Assembly (NCBI GenBank): GCA_019313245.1
Contig: JAFDBP010000274.1
Coordinates: 1 to 39,675, forward strand
Direction of reading: 5' to 3'
DNA from: Deltaproteobacteria bacterium
GTDB lineage: Bacteria; Myxococcota_A; UBA9160; SMWR01
DNA length: 39,675 bases
Positions 1 through 9,763 of the stretch are shown here, piece after piece. Numbering within the stretch: position 1 is the stretch's first letter; every line of letters starts with the position of its first letter. The notes beneath the pieces were generated by a model. The model worked only from the letters and a program-made list of their open reading frames with translations, was not told the DNA's origin and ran no database searches. A program made the position numbers and the translations under genes.

Positions 1-108
1 AACGACGGCGGCGAGGTGGGCGCCGATCGATCTGCGCGCGCGGGTCGAGTGCGCGTTGCGCCGCGCGCGCCGTGCGCTCGTCTGGATCGGAAGGTTCGCT
101 GTGTTCAT
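1..108 (-). CDS. Partial open frame directly downstream of the MttB-family gene
   Basis: An ATG at 108 on the minus strand opens a frame that stays open to the window edge (36 codons). It begins only 5 bases after the stop codon of the MttB-family gene, so it would be the next gene of the same operon. The visible peptide is Arg/Ala-rich (SARRARRNAHSTRARR) and hydrophilic. MttB-family proteins often start with a similar basic Arg-rich leader, so a second tandem methyltransferase is possible, but this is a guess from composition. No domain is visible and the gene is cut by the window, so it could also be a chance open frame in GC-rich DNA. Confidence 0.35.
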   Translation of the reverse strand, partial: MNTANLPIQTSARRARRNAHSTRARRSIGAHLAAVV

Positions 109-113
109 TTCGG

Positions 114-1658
114 TCAGTAGTCGGCGTCCGGCCGTTCGGCCTTGCGCCGGGCGATGTAATCCCGGAGTGCTTCGTCCACGCCCGGATCGATCTCCGGCGC
201 CTCGTACTCGGCCAGCATGCGCTTCCAGATCGCGTTCGCGCGCTGGGCGGCATCCTGGCCCCCGTCGGCTTCCCACTGCTCGAAGCTGTTGTTGTCCGCG
301 ACGCTCGAGCGGTAGAAGGCGGTCTCGAAGTTTGCCTGTGTGTGCGCGCAGCCGAGAAAATGCGCACCCGGCCCGACTTCGCGGATCGCATCCATCGCCT
401 GTCCGTTGTCGCTCATGTCCACCCCATCTGCGAGGACCTGGAGCATACCGATCTGGTCGGCGTCGAGGATGAATTTTTCGTAGCCGATGGCGAGCCCGCC
501 CTCGAGCCAGCCCGCCGCGTGCAGCATGAAGTTGACGCCCGCGAGCAAGCTGTGCTGCAGGGTGTTGGCGGATTCGTAGGCGGCCTGGGCATCGGGGATC
601 TTCGACGCGCACAGGCCCCCGCCGCTGCGGAAGGGCACCCCGAGCCGGCGCGCGAGTGCGGCGGTCGCGTAGAGCACCAGCTGCGGTTCCGGGGTGCCGA
701 AGGTGGGCGCGCCCGACTGCATCGAGATCGAACTCGCGAATGCGCCGAAGATGACCGGTGCGCCCGGGCGCACGAGTTGCGCGAACGCCATGCCCGAGAG
801 CGCCTCGGCGAGGATCTGCGCGGAGGCGCCCGCCACCGTCACGGGCGCCATCGCGCCCGCGAGCACGAAGGGTGCGATGATCGTCGCCTGACCGTGGCGC
901 GCGTACACCTTGAGCGAGCCGAGCATGGTCCCATCCCAGGTCATCGGCGAGTTGGCGTTGATCAGGCTGGTCATGACGGCGTTGTTCTCGACGAAGTCGT
1001 CGCCGAATACGAGCTTTGCGAGCGCCACCGAATCCTCGGCGCGCTCGGGCGCGGTGACCGAGCCCATGAAGGGCTTGTCGGAGTGGCGGATGTGGCTGTA
1101 GAGCATGTCGAGGTGGCGCTTGTTGACCGGAAGGTCCACCGGCTCACAGACGGTGCCCCCGGAGTGGTGCAGCGCGGGCGTCATGTAGGTGAGCTTCACC
1201 AGATTGTCGAAATCCTCGAGGGTCGCGTAGCGGCGGCCGTCGTCGAGGTTGCGCACGAAGGGCGATCCGTAGGCGGGGGCGAATACGGTGTGCGATCCAC
1301 CGATGCGCGCGCTGCGCGCGGGATTGCGCGCGTGTTGCACGAATTCGGTCGGCGCCGAGCGCTGAATCAAAGAGCGGCAGAGCCCGCGCGGAAAGCGCAC
1401 GCGCTCGCCGTCGATCGCCGCGCCCGCGTTCTTCCAGAGTTCGAGGGCCTCGGCGTCGTCGCGAAATTCGATCCCGGTCTCTTCGAGGATGGTCTCTGCA
1501 TTCTGCTCGATCGTCTCCAGGCCTTCTTTGCTCAGCACTTCGTAGGCGGGCAGCTTGCGGGTGAGGTAGGGGACGATCGGTCGAACGGGATGCGCGCGGG
1601 CAGCTCGGCGCGATTCCCGGCCACCTCCGCGCGGACGCGTCCTGCGGGCCTCGCTCAT
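114..1658 (-). CDS. Trimethylamine methyltransferase (MttB) family protein, non-pyrrolysine type
   Basis: A 514-residue protein of the MttB superfamily, which transfers a methyl group from methylated amines or betaines to a corrinoid protein. Family-like segments include GGSHTVFAPAYGSPFVRN (about 115-135), the GGTVCEPVDLP segment, and a glycine-rich C-terminal half. True MttB reads an in-frame UAG as pyrrolysine; here the frame has no amber codon, so it belongs to the much larger non-Pyl group (for example glycine betaine methyltransferase MtgB) and the substrate is unknown. The open frame extends 93 codons further upstream, but the ATG at 1658 is chosen because AGGAG lies about 6 bases before it and the family's basic leader begins there. 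No corrinoid protein or reactivase gene is visible in the window. Confidence 0.88.
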   Translation of the reverse strand: MSEARRTRPRGGGRESRRAARAHPVRPIVPYLTRKLPAYEVLSKEGLETIEQNAETILEETGIEFRDDAEALELWKNAGAAIDGERVRFPRGLCRSLIQRSAPTEFVQHARNPARSARIGGSHTVFAPAYGSPFVRNLDDGRRYATLEDFDNLVKLTYMTPALHHSGGTVCEPVDLPVNKRHLDMLYSHIRHSDKPFMGSVTAPERAEDSVALAKLVFGDDFVENNAVMTSLINANSPMTWDGTMLGSLKVYARHGQATIIAPFVLAGAMAPVTVAGASAQILAEALSGMAFAQLVRPGAPVIFGAFASSISMQSGAPTFGTPEPQLVLYATAALARRLGVPFRSGGGLCASKIPDAQAAYESANTLQHSLLAGVNFMLHAAGWLEGGLAIGYEKFILDADQIGMLQVLADGVDMSDNGQAMDAIREVGPGAHFLGCAHTQANFETAFYRSSVADNNSFEQWEADGGQDAAQRANAIWKRMLAEYEAPEIDPGVDEALRDYIARRKAERPDADY

Positions 1659-1727
1659 GCTCGTCTCCTGTTCGAGTGCGTCCCGGACGCGGGCAGCAAA
1701 GACCTTCTCGAAACACCGTGTGGCGCG

Positions 1728-1756
1728 AATATATGAAGAATCGGTTTGGCTTACAA
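1728..1756 (-). promoter_or_regulatory. Candidate sigma-70 promoter of the MttB-family gene
   Basis: Reading the minus strand, TTGTAA (1756-1751) is followed after exactly 17 bases by TATATT (1733-1728). This A+T-rich patch stands out in the GC-rich surroundings. It would give a leader of roughly 60 bases before the ATG at 1658. The rest of the 377-base divergent spacer (1659-2035) shows no other convincing structure, and no clear promoter is visible for the rightward gene. Confidence 0.5.
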
Positions 1757-2035
1757 GAACCGCCCGCGGTCGGCTTCGGGGCGGGATCGGCCCGGCACGC
1801 GCTCGGTTTCGCGGCGTTCTTCCCGCCCCTTCCGAGGCCGTTCTTCGGTCGGAGGATCTGCGGCGGCGTTCGCTACGATCCGCCGGGCGAATCCCTGAAG
1901 CGGCAGAGCCTCGCGGTCGCAGTGATCGGCGGCGCATTCTCAGCGCGCTCGCCGCATCACGCGGTCCGGGAAGGCCGCACCTGCGGCAGAAAGGTCTGAT
2001 CGAATGACGCTGAACTCGAGTGCGAAGGCGACGCG

Positions 2036-2911
2036 ATGGAATCGATGAATCGAAAGGCGGCGTTCTTGTGTCTCGGAACGATGGGCTATCCGATGGCCGG
2101 GCACCTCGCGCGCGCCGGCTGCGCGATGACGGTCTACAACCGCACTGCGGCCCGGGCGGAGGCCTGGGTTGCGGAGTACGGCGGCAAGTCCGCGAAGACG
2201 CCCGCGGAGGCCGTCGCGGACGTCGAGTTCGCGTTCCTCTGCAGCGGCAACGACGACGACGTTCGCAGCGTGGTCGGAGGTGACGCGGGGGTGTGGGCCG
2301 CTCTGCCGGCCGGCGCCGTTCTCGTCGACCACACCACCGGCTCGGCCGAACTCGCGCGCGAACTCGAAGCGGAAGCGCAGCGCAGCGGTTGCGGGTTTCT
2401 GGATGCGCCGGTTTCCGGCGGCCAGAGCGGTGCGGAAAACGGCGCCCTGACGATCATGTTGGGCGGCGCGCAGGAGAGCTACGAGCGCGTCAAGCCGCTG
2501 CTCGATTGTTATGCGAAGAAACACCTGCTGATGGGCGAGGCGGGCAGCGGCCAGCTGACCAAGATGGTCAACCAGATCTGCATCGCCGGCCTGGTCCAGG
2601 GGCTCTCCGAGGGACTTCACTTCGCGCAGAAGTCGGGCCTCGACGCCCACCGCGTCGTCGAGGTGATCTCACAGGGGGCCGCGCAATCGTGGCAGATGGA
2701 CAACCGCTTCGAGACGATGTTGGCCGGCAAGTTCGACTTCGGCTTCGCGGTCGACTGGATGCGCAAGGACCTCGGGATCGCGCTCGCCGAGGCCGATCGG
2801 ATCGGCGCAAAGCTCGAGGTGACCGCGCTGGTCGACCGCTTCTACGCCGAGGTGCAGGCGGCGGGCGGCAGCCGCAGCGACACGTCGAGCTTGATCACGC
2901 GGCTCAAATGA
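2036..2911 (+). CDS. NAD(P)-dependent beta-hydroxyacid dehydrogenase (3-hydroxyisobutyrate dehydrogenase family)
   Basis: A 291-residue soluble dehydrogenase, the usual length for the family that oxidises 3-hydroxyisobutyrate, tartronate semialdehyde-type or related beta-hydroxyacids. The N-terminal Rossmann motif is LGTMGYPM (residues 13-20), the substrate loop is DAPVSGGQSGA (about 122-132), and the catalytic lysine is K176 in GQLTKMVNQ. The Rossmann motif lacks the first glycine of GxGxMG (CLGTMG), a mild variation. The start could also be the ATG three codons later (2045), which is closer to the family N-terminus; neither has a strong ribosome site. Its stop overlaps the next start as ATGA, so the two are translationally coupled. 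The exact substrate cannot be read from sequence. Confidence 0.9.
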   Translation: MESMNRKAAFLCLGTMGYPMAGHLARAGCAMTVYNRTAARAEAWVAEYGGKSAKTPAEAVADVEFAFLCSGNDDDVRSVVGGDAGVWAALPAGAVLVDHTTGSAELARELEAEAQRSGCGFLDAPVSGGQSGAENGALTIMLGGAQESYERVKPLLDCYAKKHLLMGEAGSGQLTKMVNQICIAGLVQGLSEGLHFAQKSGLDAHRVVEVISQGAAQSWQMDNRFETMLAGKFDFGFAVDWMRKDLGIALAEADRIGAKLEVTALVDRFYAEVQAAGGSRSDTSSLITRLK

Positions 2912-3663
2912 CGAAGCTCGAGGTCCAGGCCGCCGGCGGCGACACGGGAACTCCGCTCAATCTGCAGAAACGCCTCGATTGGATCTCGGCGGTCGCGGGA
3001 CCGCTGGACGGCAAACGCGCAATCGACTGCGGCTGCGGCGCGGGCGAGTACGTCCGCGCGCTGACGGCCCTCGGCGCAGACACCTGGGGCATCGAGTACA
3101 GCGCCGAGAAAGTCGACGAAGCCAAGCGCCTGGGTGGACTACCCGACGGGCGTGTCGCTGTCGGGGATATCGAGGCGCTCGATTTTCCCGACGCTCACTT
3201 CGACCTTGCGCTCGTCAATGAAGTTCTCGAGCACGTTCCCAACGAAGAACTCGGGATCCGCGAGGTTCACCGGGTCCTCAAGCCCGGCGGCGTGGCGGTG
3301 ATCTTCTCGCCCAATCGACTCTATCCGTTCGAAACCCACGGTGTCTCGCTGCGCTCGGGTGCGAAGGTCCCCCACTACACGCCGCTCGTCCCCTGGGTCC
3401 CCGTGCGTTTCGGCCTGTTCGAATACTGGGCGCGCAACTACTGGCCCTGGGAGCTGCGCGCGTTGGTTCGCGCGGGAGGCTTCACGATCGAGCGCTGCGC
3501 CTACGTGTGGCAGACCTTCGAGAACATCTCCGGCAACCAACCGCGCTGGATCCGTGCGCTTCGCCCGCTGCTGCGCGCGATCGCGCACGCACTCGAGGCG
3601 ACGCCGGGCCTGCGCGCGTTCGGCGGCTCGCAGCTGATCGTCGCCCGCAAGCCGCACCACTAG
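2908..3663 (+). CDS. Class I SAM-dependent methyltransferase (Methyltransf_11 type)
   Basis: A 251-residue cytoplasmic methyltransferase. Motif I is AIDCGCGAGEY (about residues 38-48), an acidic residue follows in the second strand (WGIEYS), the third motif is GDIEALDFPDAHFD, and motif IV reads LVNEVLEHVPNEE; HRVLKPGG follows. This arrangement is typical of small-molecule or lipid/sugar methyltransferases of the UbiE/Methyltransf_11 kind. The ATG overlaps the dehydrogenase stop by four bases (ATGA), so the gene is expressed with it. The C-terminal part has aromatic-rich segments (FEYWARNYWPWEL) that may bind a hydrophobic acceptor. Substrate unknown. Confidence 0.9.
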   Translation: MTKLEVQAAGGDTGTPLNLQKRLDWISAVAGPLDGKRAIDCGCGAGEYVRALTALGADTWGIEYSAEKVDEAKRLGGLPDGRVAVGDIEALDFPDAHFDLALVNEVLEHVPNEELGIREVHRVLKPGGVAVIFSPNRLYPFETHGVSLRSGAKVPHYTPLVPWVPVRFGLFEYWARNYWPWELRALVRAGGFTIERCAYVWQTFENISGNQPRWIRALRPLLRAIAHALEATPGLRAFGGSQLIVARKPHH

Positions 3664-3694
3664 TGCCTTTCCGATCGAGGTGACGGGGTGAAAT

Positions 3695-5011
3695 TCAGCG
3701 CCGTCGCAGCCGTGCACCGAATCCGAGCAAAGAAACTCCCGCGATCAGCATCGCCCACGCGTGCGGCTCCGGAATGAACTTGATGCGCAGAATCGCAATG
3801 CCGCCGGTCTCGAAGTTCACCGCGGGCTGGAGCCAGCGCGTGAGCACTGGCGAAACCATCTGGATCGTCCCCTTGCCGCTCGTCGGCGTGCGGTTGTCGT
3901 AGCCCTTCGCGTAGTGGACCGTCTTGTGGGGGCCGCGCCCGACGGCGGTCACTGTGACGGAGCCGGTCGTCCATGGGAAGCGCGAACCCTCAACGCAGAT
4001 ACCAGATAAGGCAGGGGTAGGGTAGTAGTAGTACCAGCAGTTCCAAGTCACCACGTAGCCATTGGTGACGACGCCGTTAAACGTTTGGGCAGGCGTTCCG
4101 ATCGCGTCGTAGCGCCAGTTTTGCGAGCCGAGCGAGCAGCCACCGTTGCGGTAGTAACAGACCTTGGACGTCAGGGCGCCCAACATCGTCATGGTTCCGC
4201 CGAACTTGGCGGCGCCCTGCTTTACCCTCATTCGCGCGATGGTGTTGGCGCCTTGGTACTTCTTGACCGAAAAATCTCCCGGACCACTGCTCGGGCCGAA
4301 TATGCCCGCGCCGTTGCGCAGCGTCGCGTAGGTGTAGCTGTATATGTAGGGGTAGAGGGCCGCGAATTCACCGACTCCGGCGTCTACGCGCACGCCACCG
4401 TTCGCAGGAGCTGCGGCGAAGTAGAACGCGCCGCCCGTCGTCGTGGTTGCGCCCCACTTGCCGGTGACGGGGTTGCCGGCCTGGACCCGACCCTTGCCGC
4501 CCAAAACACTGCGGCTGGTTGCGGTACAGAAGGTGGTGTTGGGTTCTCCGCCGGCCGTGAAGAACGCGGGGTTCCGGTAGAGCGGTGGAATCGGCCCCGC
4601 ATTCTTCCCGGTGTAGAACTGCGTCTCGCCCCTGGCCGGGCGCGCGGTCGTTCCGTGGCCGCGCCAGTTGGCCCAGGGCGCGCAGTAGAGCGCCACGTGC
4701 TGAGAGCCGCCCAACGGCGCGAACATGCCGGTTCCGTTCGTCGGCGTGGAATCGAACGGACAACGCGGCGCTTTCGGGCTGCACTGGATGCCCTGCGGCA
4801 TGCCGAACGCCGAGTAGAGCGACGACTCCGGTCCGCCCTTGCCGCAGTAGGGGCCGGGGCTCGCTCCGCTCGCCGCGATCGAGCACTCGTTGCCGAATGA
4901 CTTGACGCTCCACGAAGCCTCGAAGAGTTGGTTTCCAGCCCGGGCGGCGGTAGCCGCGCCGACCCCGATGCTCAGCAGGCCAGCCAATAACAGTTTGCTG
5001 GTAGATGACAT
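3695..5011 (-). CDS. PEP-CTERM sorting domain-containing exported protein
   Basis: A 438-residue secreted protein. Residues 1-25 form a Sec signal peptide (charged start, LLLAGLLSIGVGAATAARA core and AxA-like site). The last 26 residues are a PEP-CTERM tripartite signal: PEP motif in IPEPHAWAM, a hydrophobic segment, and a terminal Arg cluster (RLRRR). Such proteins are processed by an exosortase and retained in the envelope or extracellular matrix. The middle is rich in Gly, Thr, Tyr and Asn with scattered cysteines (for example CYYRNGGC, WNCWYYYY) and matches no enzyme I recognise. It is transcribed alone, convergent with the methyltransferase at its left. No exosortase gene lies in this window. 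Confidence 0.85.
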   Translation of the reverse strand: MSSTSKLLLAGLLSIGVGAATAARAGNQLFEASWSVKSFGNECSIAASGASPGPYCGKGGPESSLYSAFGMPQGIQCSPKAPRCPFDSTPTNGTGMFAPLGGSQHVALYCAPWANWRGHGTTARPARGETQFYTGKNAGPIPPLYRNPAFFTAGGEPNTTFCTATSRSVLGGKGRVQAGNPVTGKWGATTTTGGAFYFAAAPANGGVRVDAGVGEFAALYPYIYSYTYATLRNGAGIFGPSSGPGDFSVKKYQGANTIARMRVKQGAAKFGGTMTMLGALTSKVCYYRNGGCSLGSQNWRYDAIGTPAQTFNGVVTNGYVVTWNCWYYYYPTPALSGICVEGSRFPWTTGSVTVTAVGRGPHKTVHYAKGYDNRTPTSGKGTIQMVSPVLTRWLQPAVNFETGGIAILRIKFIPEPHAWAMLIAGVSLLGFGARLRRR

Positions 5012-5189
5012 CTCGGTGCCCTCCTATGCGGGCTGAGATGCCCGCGATCTCGAGAGAGGAACCGACGGACCAAGAGGCCAGTTCGCGATGCGATCTGGCC
5101 CGATGGTCACCCGCGTCCGAATCCGGTGTCAAGCGAATTCGTATGGATTTTCCTGATAATGCCGGATATTCGCTATCCGCTTTGCAGGG

Positions 5190-6383
5190 CTAGCTGGCCC
5201 GGCCGCCGCCGCACTCGATGGCCTGCCGGTAGATGTCGAGCAACTGTGTGTAATTGGCGGCGGCGGTGTAGCGCGCCTCGTAGTCGGCGCGCGCGGCTCG
5301 GCCGAGTTCGGCCGCCTCCGATTCGTACTCGAACAGCCAGCGCACGCGCGCCGCGATTCCCTCCGCATCGCCCGGAGCGACGAGCAGGCCGTTGCGCCCG
5401 TCTTCGATCATCTCCTGCATGCCGCCGAGTCGCGCGGAAACCGTCGGCACACCGCAAGCGAAAGCCTCGAGGATCGTCATCGGCATGCCCTCGTACCACT
5501 CGCTCGGAAAGACCAACACCCGCGCGCCGCGCAGCTCTCGCATCATGGTGTCGTTCGTCAGCGAGCCCAGCAGGCTGATGCCGGCGATGCCTTCGGTTTC
5601 GATCCGCCGCGCGAGCGCTTCGCGCAGCGGGCCGTCGCCTGCGATGCGAAGTGGGATGTCGGCGCCGATTCGCTTCCAGGCGTCGAGCAGGGTGTGCACG
5701 CCCTTTTCGAGCGTGAGGCGTCCCGCGAAGAGCGCGTAATTTCCCGAGCCTTCGCGGACGCCGGGGTCCGGATCGATGAAGTTGGGTTTGATCGAAATTC
5801 GCTCCGGCGGAATTCCCCCCGCGACGAGCTTGCCGCGCGCAAATTCGGTGAGCGCGATGTAGCGATCCACGAGCTTGGTGAAGGTCCCGCAGCGCCGGTG
5901 GATCGCGAGCGCGGTTGCGAGCACCGCGCTGGTGAGTCGCGACTCGTGGTAGCAGGCGTGCTGGACGCTGCGCAGCAGCGAGCGGTCGATGCACTCCTCG
6001 CAGACCGATCCGTCTCGCCAGAGCATCGCGGCCGGACAGACCAGCCGATAGTTGTGGATCGATTGCACGACCGGCACGCGCGCGTCGCGGCACGCGTAGT
6101 AGGCGGAGGGAGAGATCAGCGGGAAGGTGTTGGTGAAGTGTGCGACGTCGGGCGCTTCGCGCGCGATCAACTCGCCGATTTCCCGATGGCTGTCTCGAGC
6201 CCAGACCGCGGCCGGCGCGAGCGCGGCGCGTTGCCAGGGTCCGAAATCCTCGATCTCTTTGCTGTCTCGGGTGTAGCTGACGACGCTGTGGCCCGCGGCC
6301 TCGAGCATGCGGCGCTCGGCCTCGAAGACCGCGCTCTCCCCGCCGTGCTGGCGGTAGAAGTTGTGGACCAGCAGGATCTTCAT
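5190..6383 (-). CDS. Glycosyltransferase family 4 (GT-B fold)
   Basis: A 397-residue cytoplasmic glycosyltransferase using an NDP-sugar donor, probably for cell-surface polysaccharide. The start MKILLVHNFYRQHGGES at 6383 is the classic first strand of GT4 enzymes with the acceptor-side glycine loop; 20 extra upstream codons in the open frame were dropped for that reason. The C-terminal donor domain shows LFAGRLTLEKGVHTLLDAW, IAGDGPLRE and the ExxxxxxxE element in SEWYEGMPMTILEAFACGVPTV, with LLVAPGD afterwards. A Cys-rich patch (VCEECIDRS) seen in many GT4 enzymes sits near residue 145. The gene is divergent from a methyltransferase, with a 98-base shared spacer. Acceptor and sugar are unknown. 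Confidence 0.93.
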   Translation of the reverse strand: MKILLVHNFYRQHGGESAVFEAERRMLEAAGHSVVSYTRDSKEIEDFGPWQRAALAPAAVWARDSHREIGELIAREAPDVAHFTNTFPLISPSAYYACRDARVPVVQSIHNYRLVCPAAMLWRDGSVCEECIDRSLLRSVQHACYHESRLTSAVLATALAIHRRCGTFTKLVDRYIALTEFARGKLVAGGIPPERISIKPNFIDPDPGVREGSGNYALFAGRLTLEKGVHTLLDAWKRIGADIPLRIAGDGPLREALARRIETEGIAGISLLGSLTNDTMMRELRGARVLVFPSEWYEGMPMTILEAFACGVPTVSARLGGMQEMIEDGRNGLLVAPGDAEGIAARVRWLFEYESEAAELGRAARADYEARYTAAANYTQLLDIYRQAIECGGGRAS

Positions 6384-6481
6384 CGAGCCGGAAGCCCCCT
6401 GTGCGCAACGCATAGCGCAAACCGCGGCCGCGCGTGTTATCAATGGTTCGATCGCGGCGCGATCGAAACTGGGGGGCGGCA

Positions 6482-7300
6482 GTGAATCCGGCTGGCGGAG
6501 GGCAGGGCGCCGCGAGCGCTCGCGCCAATCGAACGCGCATCTATCGGCGGGCGCTGCGCGACCTTCTGCGCATCAACTCGACGGTGGATTTCCACGACTA
6601 CGGGATCGAGCACGCCATCGAGCGCTACCGGTTGCTGCGCGATGAACAGGGGCTCGGGCTCGGGACGGTGCTCTCGATCGGCTCCACCCATCGAGAGGCC
6701 CGGCACTTCGTCGAGCACCCGTTCGACGAGATCTGCCTGACGGGCATCCTCGATTCCGACGACCGGCTGAGTGAAATCGCAGCTGCCGATCCGCGCGTGC
6801 GCTACGAGAAACAGAACTGCGAGCGGCTCGGCTACGCGTCGGGCGCGTTCGACCTGGTCTTCTGCAAGGAGGCGCTTCACCACCTCGCGCGCCCCGTGCA
6901 GGGCCTGTACGAGATCCTGCGGGTCTGCCGCGCAGCGGTGCTGGTGCTCGAGCCCTACGACAGCCAGCTCGACTGGCTGTTGCGAAGGCTGGGGTTGAGC
7001 ACCGTCTACGAATCGAACCAGTTCGGCAACCTCGAACTGCGCGACAACTTCGTCTACCGCTGGAATCGCAAGGAACTCGAGTTCGCGCTGAAGAGCCTGT
7101 ATCTCGAATCGGGCAGCTCGCTCGAACTCACGCTGGGTTGGATGAGTTCGCTTTTGAACGGCCACCCGAACTGGGCGGTTCGGCGCTTTGCGGCGCTGGC
7201 GGGTTGGCTGGTCGGCTTCGTGCCCGGATCGCGCGGCAACTACATGACGGCGTTGATCGCGCCGGGCCGCGACCTGCCGCCCGATCCCGAGCCCTTCTGA
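6482..7300 (+). CDS. Class I SAM-dependent methyltransferase
   Basis: A 272-residue methyltransferase, if translation begins at the GTG at 6482, which has a GGGGGGCGGC purine run just before it; an earlier GTG at 6434 in the same frame lacks such a site. Motif I is altered (VLSIGSTHREARHF), but the later features are clear: NCERLGYASGAFDLVFCKEALHHLARP and LYEILRVCRAAVLVLEP fit motifs II to IV and post-IV of the Methyltransf_11 family. The C-terminus carries a conserved-looking HPNWAVRRF stretch and a weakly hydrophobic segment. It is divergent from the GT4 gene, and the pair may belong to glycan modification. Acceptor unknown. Confidence 0.82.
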   Translation: MNPAGGGQGAASARANRTRIYRRALRDLLRINSTVDFHDYGIEHAIERYRLLRDEQGLGLGTVLSIGSTHREARHFVEHPFDEICLTGILDSDDRLSEIAAADPRVRYEKQNCERLGYASGAFDLVFCKEALHHLARPVQGLYEILRVCRAAVLVLEPYDSQLDWLLRRLGLSTVYESNQFGNLELRDNFVYRWNRKELEFALKSLYLESGSSLELTLGWMSSLLNGHPNWAVRRFAALAGWLVGFVPGSRGNYMTALIAPGRDLPPDPEPF

Positions 7301-7458
7301 GCGCGCCCGAGCGCGTCGAGAGAGCTTTGCCCCTGGGGGGCGCCGCGCGCTCAACACCGCCGCCGCCGGCGCCGATAACGCCACATGCGCTCCCATACTG
7401 GTATTGCGGCTTCGAAATGGGTTTCGGCGCCCTCGAACCTGCGCGGAGGCCTCGCCGC

Positions 7459-7944
7459 GTGACGCTTCCGGTCGACATCAACGCTGTCGTGCGCGACGCG
7501 ATCCGGCTGGCGCAGCTCGAGGGCCAGTCGCGCATCGCGCTGCGCGCGTCGTTGTTCGGGGCGCTTCCGCCCGTCGCGGGTTCGGCCGGGCAACTCGCCG
7601 AGGCGCTCTGCAATCTCCTCGTCAGCGCTCGGGAATCCCTCGACGCCGTCGACGGCGCCGCGATCGAAATCGAAACCGAGCCCGATGGCGATCTCGTCGC
7701 CGTGCGCATTCTCGACAACGGCCCCGGAATGTCCGAGCAGCGGTTGGAGCAGATCTTCGACCCGTTTCGCTCCGAGGCGGAAGACTTCGACGACGCGTCC
7801 GCCGACCGCAAGCTGCCGGAAGAGGCGGTTCGGCTCTCGCGCGCCTGCGAAATCATTCGCCAGCACGGCGGCACGCTCACGGTGCGCTCCCGGCCCGGCG
7901 AGGGCACCTGCTTCATCGCGCTGCTTCCCGCCCAGCTCCGCTGA
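7459..7944 (+). CDS. Orphan histidine kinase-type ATPase domain protein
   Basis: A small protein (161 residues) consisting of little more than a HATPase_c domain: N-box in LCNLLVSARESLD, G1 box DNGPGM, F-box-like DPFRSEAEDF, and G2 box GEGTCF near the C-terminus. There is no HisKA dimerisation/phospho-acceptor domain, sensor domain or transmembrane segment. The GTG at 7459 is preferred because GCGGAGG lies 9 bases upstream; an in-frame ATG at 7417 would add 14 low-complexity residues and the frame is open further upstream. The N-box has Ser where kinases usually have Asn-Ala (NAxxA), so catalysis is uncertain. It could be a relic of a kinase, a phosphotransfer partner, or an anti-sigma-like ATPase. 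Confidence 0.7.
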   Translation: MTLPVDINAVVRDAIRLAQLEGQSRIALRASLFGALPPVAGSAGQLAEALCNLLVSARESLDAVDGAAIEIETEPDGDLVAVRILDNGPGMSEQRLEQIFDPFRSEAEDFDDASADRKLPEEAVRLSRACEIIRQHGGTLTVRSRPGEGTCFIALLPAQLR

Positions 7945-8026
7945 TCGGCGCGCTTCCCGCGCGGCTAACCGGCGCGCTGCGCAAAATCTCGCTGGTCAGC
8001 GCGGATTCGGCCGTTAGACTGCCCGC

Positions 8027-9703
<1,677 letters not shown>

Positions 9704-9763
9704 CCAGAAATTCTGACCGGCCATCATTGATGGGTCCGGGTCTAGGGTTGGTTTGTCCAGCTT

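Noticed and set aside
1-120. Plus-strand frame ending at TAG 120 as the tail of an upstream gene
   Set aside because: Only 39 codons are visible with no recognisable motif, and it overlaps the end of the MttB-family gene; the minus-strand frame fits the operon better.
72-1736. 554-codon plus-strand frame opposite the MttB-family gene
   Set aside because: No recognisable domain; composition is that of an antisense shadow, and the minus strand has a clear family match, promoter and ribosome site.
9712-9740. CCATCA/TGATGG inverted repeat between ettA and the SGNH gene as a terminator
   Set aside because: The stem is six bases with a single-base centre and no U-run; too weak to claim.
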